From assembly GCA_965237875.1 (NCBI GenBank), contig CBDEGP010000002.1:1612001-1676000 (forward strand): DNA of 64,000 nt, given 5' to 3'. A program made the translations under genes and the position numbers. The notes under the pieces are model-generated. The model did not search any database. It was not told the DNA's origin and saw only the letters and a list, made by a program, of their open reading frames with translations. Source of the stretch: DAOUJI01 sp965237875. Lineage in GTDB: Bacteria > Chloroflexota > Dehalococcoidia > Lucifugimonadales > JAGWBF01. Shown here piece after piece: positions 58,846-64,000 of this stretch; positions within the stretch are counted from its first letter, which is position 1; every line of letters starts with the position of its first letter.

Positions 58846-59193
58846 ATGCCTATCTACGAGTACCGGTGCCAGGACTGCAATAAGAAGTCATCCTTCTTTG
58901 TGCGCTCCGTCAACTCGGAAGTGAACGCCGTTTGTGAACATTGCCAGGGCGAACGGATGACGAGGACCATATCCAGGGTGGCCTACCACAAGTCCATCGC
59001 CGATATCCACGAACAGTCCGGGGGCCCGCCGGGCCTGGGAGACCCGGGCTTGGACTACTACAGCGACCCCCGGAACATAGGCCGGGGAGTGGAGGCGTCC
59101 TTCGAAAGGTTCGGAATGGAGATGCCCGACAGCGTCCGGGAAACCATCGACGCGGCTCGTGACGGACATGCGCCGGAGGGCCTCGACCTGTGA
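58846..59193 (+). CDS. FmdB-family zinc-ribbon protein (copy 2)
   Basis: 115 residues, tandem paralogue: MPIYEYRCQDCNKKSSFFV, CEHCQGERM. After the ribbon, ISRVAYHKSIADIHEQSGGPPGLGDPG and a helix ending in a Gly/Leu tail, unlike copy 1, so the tails have diverged. Its stop overlaps a GTG that could start thiE, but I set thiE at the later ATG. The pair, thiE and the translin gene may form one transcript. Confidence 0.88.
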   Translation: MPIYEYRCQDCNKKSSFFVRSVNSEVNAVCEHCQGERMTRTISRVAYHKSIADIHEQSGGPPGLGDPGLDYYSDPRNIGRGVEASFERFGMEMPDSVRETIDAARDGHAPEGLDL

Positions 59194-59222
59194 CTCTGCA
59201 CGGAGCCGAAGAAGGAAAGACG

Positions 59223-59882
59223 ATGCGGGCTGAGCTCAACGCCAGGCTGTACGGCCTCTACGTGATCATCGACCCGGAGGTGACCGGGGGCCGAGACGCG
59301 GCGGAGGTGGCGGAAGCCGCTCTCAAGGGCGGCGCCCGTATCATCCAGCTCAGGGACAAGGCCCGTGAGAAAGGCGCCATAGTCTCCCTGGCCCGCCGGC
59401 TGAAGGAGCTGTGCTTGAGACATGAAGCCCTCTTAATCGTCAATGACCACCCCGACGTGGCCGTTGTTTCAGAAGCCGACGGCGTGCATCTTGGCCAGGG
59501 GGATATGTCAGTCGCCGACGCCCGGTCCGTCCTGAGGCCCAGCCAGATCATAGGACGTTCCAACCACACCGTTGAAGAGTCGGCGGAGTCTGAACGGTTG
59601 AGCGCTGATCACGTGGCCCTGGGCAACGTCTACCCCACCGGAACGAAAGCCAGCATCAGAGGACGGGCGCCCACCGGGACCGGCGTCATATCCACGCTCA
59701 AGTCCACGGTGAAAGCGCCTGTGGTGGCCATCGGAGGCATCAACGCCGGAAACATCGGACCGGTGGTGGAAGCGGGCGCCGACGCAATATGCGTCGCCAG
59801 TGCGGTCGGTCTGGCCCCGGACCCTGAAGAAGCCGCCCGGAGGCTGGTGGACCTTATCCGGCGCTCGGGAGGCACGGCATGA
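59223..59882 (+). CDS. thiE: Thiamine-phosphate synthase
   Basis: Joins the pyrimidine and thiazole halves of thiamine. 219 residues, TIM barrel. Seen: LYGLYVIIDPEVTGGRDAAEVAEAALKGGARIIQLRDK, LLIVNDHPDVAVVSEADGVHLGQGDM (about 75-100), LGNVYPTGTK and VVAIGGINAGNIGPVVEAGADAICVASAV. The ATG at 59223 has GAAGGAAAG upstream; a GTG at 59190 is less likely. The last 4 bases overlap the translin gene (ATGA). No other thi genes in the window. Confidence 0.95.
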   Translation: MRAELNARLYGLYVIIDPEVTGGRDAAEVAEAALKGGARIIQLRDKAREKGAIVSLARRLKELCLRHEALLIVNDHPDVAVVSEADGVHLGQGDMSVADARSVLRPSQIIGRSNHTVEESAESERLSADHVALGNVYPTGTKASIRGRAPTGTGVISTLKSTVKAPVVAIGGINAGNIGPVVEAGADAICVASAVGLAPDPEEAARRLVDLIRRSGGTA

Positions 59883-60535
59883 AACAGTCCCCTTACGACG
59901 ACCGACTGGGTCCCCTCAAAGACGCCGCGCTTGAAGAGTTCACCGCCAAACACCAGGCCAGAGAGGAAGGGCTGCGGATCTCCCGGGAGGTGATACGCCT
60001 ATCCGCCAATTCCATCAGGGCAACCCACCGGCTGGACTTCGACCAGGCCCTGGAGCTTCTGGCCCAAGCTGAACAGCGTCACGTGGAATCCAAACGCATC
60101 CTGGACGAATGGCCCGAAATATACCACGCCGGGTTCCTGTCCGACGCCCGCAAGGAGTTCACCGAAGCAAATATAACCGTGGCGCTGATAGCCGGACGGC
60201 CCGTGCCCACCCCCGAGTCTCTGGGAGTGGAAATGGCCCCCTACTTGAACGGCATGGGTGAGGTGATAGGAGAGCTCAGACGGTTCATCTTGGACTCCCT
60301 GCGTAAGAATGACACGTCACGGTGCGAAGAGCTGCTCCAGACCATGGACGAGATATACAACCTGCTTGTAACCGTGGACTTCCCGGAGGGAGTCACCGGG
60401 GGCCTCCGCCGGACCACCGACGCAATGCGCGCAATCCTGGAACGCACCCGGGGCGACCTTACCATGGCCCTCAGGCAGCGAGACCTGGAACAGAAACTGG
60501 CCTCGCTGGAAAAAACCGCTTCCGATGGCGCCTGA
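59879..60535 (+). CDS. Translin-family protein
   Basis: All-helical RNA/ssDNA-binding family known best from eukaryotes (translin/TRAX) and archaea; bacterial members are often mislabelled haloacid dehalogenase. 218 residues. Seen: REEGLRISREVIRLSANSIRATHRLDFDQALELLAQAEQRH (about 27-68), the GFLSDARKEFTEANITVALIAGRPVPTPESLGVEMAPYLNGMGEVIGELRR block (about 85-140) and LRRTTDAMRAILERTRGDLTMAL near the end, all in the order of translin. TRAX-type catalytic acids are partly plausible (E in ARKEFTEAN and GELRR). It starts inside thiE and is overlapped at its 3' end by the extended selD frame on the other strand. Confidence 0.83.
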   Translation: MKQSPYDDRLGPLKDAALEEFTAKHQAREEGLRISREVIRLSANSIRATHRLDFDQALELLAQAEQRHVESKRILDEWPEIYHAGFLSDARKEFTEANITVALIAGRPVPTPESLGVEMAPYLNGMGEVIGELRRFILDSLRKNDTSRCEELLQTMDEIYNLLVTVDFPEGVTGGLRRTTDAMRAILERTRGDLTMALRQRDLEQKLASLEKTASDGA

Positions 60536-61656
60536 AGTCCGCTGACCCCGATCCCCCAAAGTCTGCCAGCCCGGGGAAACGCTATGGCACGACCTGGACC
60601 GTCTCGGGGCCGGGGCCTCTGGCCGACCGTCTCGGGGCCGGGGCCTCTGGCCGACACCCGGCCTATAATCGTGGCGTCGCTCACTCCGGCGGCGTTTAGC
60701 TCTTGCAGGAGCTGCTCCGACCTGGCGGCGGGAAGGGAAATAAGCAGCCCGCCTGAGGTCTGAGCGTCACAAAGAAGCAGTTTTTCATGGTCGGCAAGGG
60801 CGTCGTCCCATTGAACCTTGCCCTCCATGCTGCTCAGGTTGCGGTGAGTCCCGCCCGGCGCTACGCCCTCTTCGACGAGCTTCCGGGCGCCGGGAATTAC
60901 GGGGACCGCCGACGCTTCCAACACAGCCGTCACGCCGCTGCCCCTCATCATGGACTCCAAGTGCCCTATCAGCCCGAATCCTGTGACGTCGGTGCAGGCG
61001 TTCACTCCCACCTTGACCATCGCTTCCGACGCAGCCCGGTTGAGGGCACTCATCACGGCTACGGCCCTCGCCACGGTCTGCTCGTCGGCGACTCCTTGTT
61101 TCCCTGCCGTAGTGATGACGCCGGTGCCGATGGGTTTGGTCAGCGCCAGCACGTCCCCGGACTTAGCTCCCGCATTGGTGACTTGGCTGCCCGGCTCGAC
61201 CAAGCCCACGACGGCCAAGCCGTACTTGGGCTCGGCGTCGTCCACAGTATGACCGCCGACGATTAGGCAGCCCGCCTCTTGGGCTTTGGTATACCCTCCC
61301 TTGAGAATGTCGCCCAGAATGTCTTTCGGCTGGTCAACGGGAAAGCCGACGATGTTCAGGCCCAATATAGGTCTGCCGCCCATAGCGTAGACGTCGCTGA
61401 GGGAGTTGGCGACGGCGATGGCCCCATAGCTGAACGGGTCGTCTACTATGGGTGGGAAGAAGTCCACCGTGAGCACAAGGGCCTTGTCGTCCCCAATGCG
61501 GTAGACTCCCGCGTCGTCCCCCGTTTCGGTCCCAACCAGCAAGTTCGGATCAGCGGTCACCGGAAGATGTTTCAGAACCTGGACCAGGTCTGATGGGCTG
61601 AACTTGGCGGCTCAACCGGCGCAGTGGGCCAGGGACGTGAGCTTTAGCTCGGTCAT
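60241..61656 (-). CDS. selD: Selenide, water dikinase, itself a selenoprotein; 3' end frameshifted
   Basis: Makes selenophosphate, the selenium donor for Sec-tRNA. ATG 61656 with AAGGAA upstream reads MTELKLTSLAHCAG, then TGA 61614-61612 as codon 15, then AAKFSPSDLVQVLKHLP and a full SelD: GDDAGVYRI, DFFPPIVDDPFSYGAIAVANSLSDVYAMGG, GGHTVDD and CTDVTGFGLIGHLE. HCAGUAAK is the known Sec position. A 28-bp tandem duplication (60597-60652) shifts the frame after IIGRVSARGPGPETV. Removing one copy gives TVQVVP then TAG at 60584-60582, the normal SelD end. As present, the frame runs to 60241, adding about 110 residues antisense to the translin gene. Confidence 0.92.
60597..60652 (+). repeat. 28-bp exact tandem duplication at the 3' end of selD
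   Basis: Two identical 28-base units, 60597-60624 and 60625-60652, each starting GACCGTCTCGGGGCC. As 28 is not a multiple of 3, the copy number sets the selD reading frame at its end. Confidence 0.9.
61572..61593 (-). promoter_or_regulatory. Candidate bacterial SECIS hairpin in selD
   Basis: On the selD mRNA, starting 18 bases after the UGA, CAGA-CCU pairs with AGG-(U)-UCUG around the loop GGUCC. A short stem with a bulged U and a GGUC-type loop resembles SelB-binding SECIS hairpins. Bacterial SECIS lies within the coding sequence directly after the UGA, as here. Confidence 0.6.
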
Positions 61657-61749
61657 GACTATTCCTTACGGTCGGATTTACCCCATATTATATCTTAGCC
61701 GCCACCGGCTTGACACCCGTCGGGAGCCGTTGCAAGATCTTACAGTAGT

Positions 61750-61794
61750 CAGAAGTCTTGGTTGCTCCGTTAGCGGTGAGTAGAGTTACGCTCC
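61750..61794 (+). repeat. Dispersed intergenic repeat, copy 3 (partial)
   Basis: CAGAAGTCTTGG, then CTCCGTTAGCGGTGAGTAG and GTTACGCTCC. Matches 52764-52810 with several changes, including the CAGAAGTCTGG stretch before the unit. It fills most of the gap of 295 bases between selD and vapC, in which I see no gene. Confidence 0.55.
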
Positions 61795-61951
61795 GATGGC
61801 ACCATTCAAGTTGCGTAGTCGGGTCAGACCTGTCATCGACAATAATCTGAAGCGGGACTACAGGCTCAAGCTAGAGGAATAGACCTACGGCCCGGGGATG
61901 CCCGGCGTGCCCGGGCCGCCTCGGCTTCAACATCGGCTTCGGATATGGGGT

Positions 61952-62371
61952 TCATGGGGCATCCCAGGGGTTGATGACTTCTACGTCGAGTCCCTGGAAA
62001 TCGACGATGTTGCGGGTGGCCACGACCAGGTCACGGGCCTTGGCAGTCCCGGCAATAAGTGCATCTCCCAGTTCCAGCGTACGACCGGAACGCTGCGCCT
62101 GCACCCGGAATCGCGCTGCCCATCCGGCGCCTGTCCTTTCCAAAGGCAAGATGCGGTCTTCATATTCGGCAGTGAACCTTAACAAGTCGGCTTCCAGCCT
62201 GGCACGCCGTTGTCCTTGCGCCAAGCGTTGCACCCCGTACTCAAGTTCGTGCATTACTGCCACCGACAGCCATAGGTCATCGTAATCGGTGAGGAATGTG
62301 ACTACTCGTGAGTGCGGAGTAGTTCGTATTGTCTCCGAGACCACGTTAGTATCCAGTAAATAGCCGCTCAT
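61952..62371 (-). CDS. vapC: PIN-domain ribonuclease toxin VapC
   Basis: 139 residues. PIN acidic residues: YLLDTNVVSE (first Asp), the VMHELEYGVQRL helix (Glu, about 41), LELGDALIAGTA (Asp, about 100) and VVATRNIVDFQGL (Asp, about 122). Such toxins cut tRNA or rRNA. ATG overlaps the antitoxin stop (ATGA), the usual order with antitoxin first. Confidence 0.93.
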   Translation of the reverse strand: MSGYLLDTNVVSETIRTTPHSRVVTFLTDYDDLWLSVAVMHELEYGVQRLAQGQRRARLEADLLRFTAEYEDRILPLERTGAGWAARFRVQAQRSGRTLELGDALIAGTAKARDLVVATRNIVDFQGLDVEVINPWDAP

Positions 62372-62643
62372 TCCTCGTATTCGTCGATGAACGGGGGCTT
62401 CCGAGTTGTCCCCCGACTTGGGATTTCAAGCTCTATCCCCCGCGGCATGTTCTCGACCAACCATTGGCCCAGCGGCTTGCGCGGCTCCGTCCTATCGTAC
62501 CAAGCGTCGGCGGGCACAACGACGAATGAGCGGCGGGCGCCTATGTGCTGAGGTCCCTCCGACTCGGCAAGCCGCAATATTTCTGACAGCCTCGCCTTGG
62601 CCTCTGCCACGGTCCACACGCGATGGGAGTTGGAATGTGTCAC
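62368..62643 (-). CDS. vapB: Phd/YefM-type antitoxin of the VapC pair
   Basis: 91 residues. VWTVAEAKARLSEILRLAESEGPQHIGARRSFVVVPADAW is the Phd/YefM DNA-binding fold (N-terminal), and the tail GIELEIPSRGTTRKPPFIDEYEE is the toxin-binding part. GTG 62643 is supported by GGAGAGA about 8 bases upstream; a much longer open frame above it runs through the repeat DNA at 62758 and is not the real gene. Autoregulated expression is expected from the family. Confidence 0.88.
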   Translation of the reverse strand: MTHSNSHRVWTVAEAKARLSEILRLAESEGPQHIGARRSFVVVPADAWYDRTEPRKPLGQWLVENMPRGIELEIPSRGTTRKPPFIDEYEE

Positions 62644-62757
62644 AACCGGCGTCTCTCCAGTCAATTCCTCCCGGCCATTATAGACTAAGCTGCCAGCCCG
62701 CACCAAACTGGGCCATAACGGACAGGGCCTTTCGGTTATCTCAGGTCCATACTTTTT

Positions 62758-62811
62758 CCCGTTCGCGGTGAGCTTGTCGAAGGGCGGTTCGACAAGCTCA
62801 CCGCGAACGGG
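62758..62811. repeat. Perfect 24-bp inverted repeat of the GTTCGCGGTGAGCTTGTCGAA family
   Basis: Arms 62758-62781 and 62788-62811 are exact complements around GGGCGG. The half-unit is the one seen three times at 14218-14286. It lies between the antitoxin gene and the divergent CoA-transferase gene, and could fold as a hairpin or cruciform. Confidence 0.85.
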
Positions 62812-62916
62812 GTAGGCAAGGCATCTATCAATCGAAAGACGCCGGTAACGGAGAGGAGTCCTTGACACCCATAAGGGCTGATAGTAGCCTATGGCTGCCC
62901 TATTCCGGAGCGCCTT

Positions 62917-64000
62917 ATGTCCCAACCCTCAGCCCTGTCACACATACGAGTCTGCGACTTCACGGGTCAGTTGGCCGGCGCCGGCGCCACCCGCATCATG
63001 GCCGTATTCGGCGCCCAGGTCATACGCATCGAGGACCGGGTCGGCCAGGGCACGTGGGACGTGCTCAGAGGAGGCCCCCCCTACCCTGACGAACGTAGAG
63101 GCATCGAGCTGGGCGGGGCCTTCAACAACCACAACGTGGAGAAGCTGGGCATCACCCTCAACATGCGCCTTCCCGAAGGCAGGGAGCTTGCCCGCCAACT
63201 CATCTCGGTAAGCGACGTCGTAGCAGAAAACTTCAGCGCGGGAGTCATGGAGCGTTGGGGCCTCACCTACGACGAGATGCGCTCCATCAAGCCCGACGTC
63301 ATATACGTGTCCAACAGCGGCTGCGGCCACGAGGGCCCCTACAAAAGCTACAAGACCTTCGGGCCGGTGGTGCAGGCCCTGTCCGGGCTGACGTTTCAAT
63401 CAGCCCTGCCGGACATGCCTCCCGCGGGCTGGGGATATTCATACATGGACCACGGCGGCGCCTACGCCATGTGCATCGCCATACTGATGGCCCTCTATCA
63501 CCGCAACGCCACCGGCGAGGGGCAGAGGGTGGACATGTCCTGCACCGACGCGGCTGCGGCCATGAACGGGCCGGCCCTGCTGGACTACACGATCAACGGA
63601 CGCCCCATGCGCAGGCCGGGACAGCCCAACAGCAACCGAAACGAGTTCCCGCCCATGGCTCCCCACGGCATATACCGGTGCGCCGGAGAAGACCGCTGGG
63701 TTGCCATTTCAGTGCGGTCCGACTCGGACTGGGCCGAGATGTGCAAAGCCGTAGGCCGCCCGGAGTGGCTGGCCGACCCGCGGTTCGCAACCCTGGATTC
63801 CAGGATGAAGCTCCAGGACGAATTGGACGAGATCGTGGAGGGCTGGACCTGCGCAAAGACCCCCAGGGAGGCGATGGACATCCTGCAGGCGGCAGGAGTG
63901 CCCGCCGCCGCAGTGCAATGGCCGGAAGAACGCATCGACCAGGACGCCAACACTGCCGCGTGGGATCTGTGGCCCACCATTACCCATCTGAGGATGGGAA
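62917..64000 (+). CDS. CaiB/BaiF family CoA-transferase, 3' end outside window
   Basis: Class III CoA-transferase, moving CoA between carboxylic acids by a covalent aspartyl-CoA. From ATG 62917 (GGAG upstream) the frame runs open to the window edge, 361 residues so far of a usual 400-430. Seen: IRVCDFTGQLAGAGATRIMAVFGAQVIRIED at the start, a GITLNMRLPEGRELARQLISVSDVVAENFSAGVMERWGLTYDEM block (about 75-120), then the KPDVIYVSNSGCGHEGPY strand and GYSYMDHGGAYAMCIAILMALYHRNATGEGQRVDMSCTDAA (about 177-215), whose Asp in the MDH position fits the catalytic residue. A TTGACA lies at 62862. The acid used is unknown. Confidence 0.92.
   Translation, partial: MSQPSALSHIRVCDFTGQLAGAGATRIMAVFGAQVIRIEDRVGQGTWDVLRGGPPYPDERRGIELGGAFNNHNVEKLGITLNMRLPEGRELARQLISVSDVVAENFSAGVMERWGLTYDEMRSIKPDVIYVSNSGCGHEGPYKSYKTFGPVVQALSGLTFQSALPDMPPAGWGYSYMDHGGAYAMCIAILMALYHRNATGEGQRVDMSCTDAAAAMNGPALLDYTINGRPMRRPGQPNSNRNEFPPMAPHGIYRCAGEDRWVAISVRSDSDWAEMCKAVGRPEWLADPRFATLDSRMKLQDELDEIVEGWTCAKTPREAMDILQAAGVPAAAVQWPEERIDQDANTAAWDLWPTITHLRMG

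Noticed and set aside
60241..60581. C-terminal extra domain in SelD
   Set aside because: The sequence is antisense to the translin gene and exists only because of the 28-bp duplication; it has no domain features.
62644..62925. Longer antitoxin reading from the far upstream start
   Set aside because: The added residues are encoded by the inverted repeat and not by conserved Phd/YefM sequence; a GTG with a ribosome site lies at 62643.
1..64000. tRNA, rRNA, CRISPR arrays, prophage or replication origin
   Set aside because: No cloverleaf with GTTCGANTC-type arm outside coding genes, no rRNA blocks, no regular spacer repeats, no phage structural genes and no DnaA-box cluster were seen.

Overview
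The window is a 64 kb stretch of GC-rich bacterial chromosome, mostly densely packed core and metabolic genes on both strands, with a few short accessory islands. Several traits together suggest an uncultured Chloroflexota of the Dehalococcoidia/SAR202 type: five luciferase-like (LLM) flavin oxidoreductases in 64 kb, a CaiB/BaiF CoA-transferase, the futalosine menaquinone genes mqnA/C/D/E, two Gfo/Idh/MocA oxidoreductases, a translin homologue, frequent TTG/GTG starts and no outer-membrane genes. This placement is an inference from gene content; there is no rRNA gene in the window to test it.

Layout. 1-11.5 kb: peroxiredoxin (cut by the window edge), a nuclease-like/HPRT fusion, a siroheme sulfite/nitrite reductase, RNase Y, a ymdB-PHP-plsY-zinc-finger membrane protein run, recA and a Gfo/Idh oxidoreductase. 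11.5-20.5 kb: two Asp23 proteins, three LLM oxidoreductases, a carboxymuconolactone decarboxylase-like protein, an IscA-type carrier and YgfZ, and an enoyl-CoA hydratase homologue. 20.5-22.6 kb: a YbhN flippase-like protein and a UbiA/DPPR-synthase-like prenyltransferase. 22.6-24.5 kb: an accessory island with a DUF4268 nuclease-like gene, a small partner gene and a decayed IS1380-like transposase. 24.5-26.6 kb: rplU-rpmA-rpmE-DUF1385. 26.7-27.8 kb: an IS30 element. 27.8-31.3 kb: pncC/cinA-like, metF-like, mqnD and Gfo/Idh. 31.3-32.9 kb: a lower-GC island of broken genes. 33-36 kb: mqnE-mqnA-mqnC. 36-41 kb: an envelope module of vWA lipoprotein, ECF sigma factor, zinc anti-sigma factor and SIMPL lipoprotein. 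41-45 kb: dcd and ribD-ribE-ribBA. 45-52.7 kb (minus strand): prfB with its programmed frameshift, nfi, a Nudix hydrolase, recJ, fabF, a radical SAM protein with a repeat tail, and a DCC thiol oxidoreductase. 53-55.3 kb: two more LLM genes and a VOC protein. 55.4-60.5 kb: cupin, mnmA, rnhB, yraN, two FmdB zinc ribbons, thiE and translin. 60.2-64 kb: selD, vapBC and the start of a CoA-transferase.

Most notable points. selD is itself a selenoprotein gene: codon 15 is UGA in the HCAGUAAK active-site context, with a hairpin just downstream. Its last codons are disrupted by an exact 28-bp tandem duplication that shifts the frame and pushes the reading frame into the convergent translin gene. prfB carries the CTTTGAC +1 frameshift site. 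A secreted cysteine-containing protein at 31.45 kb keeps one frame for 210 codons but is interrupted by two TAG codons. RNase Y has no N-terminal membrane segment. HPRT carries an N-terminal restriction-endonuclease-like domain. A radical SAM protein beside fabF ends in four repeats of 25-29 residues. Several dispersed palindromic repeat families sit in the intergenic gaps. Regulatory calls (promoters, terminators) are by eye from consensus matches.
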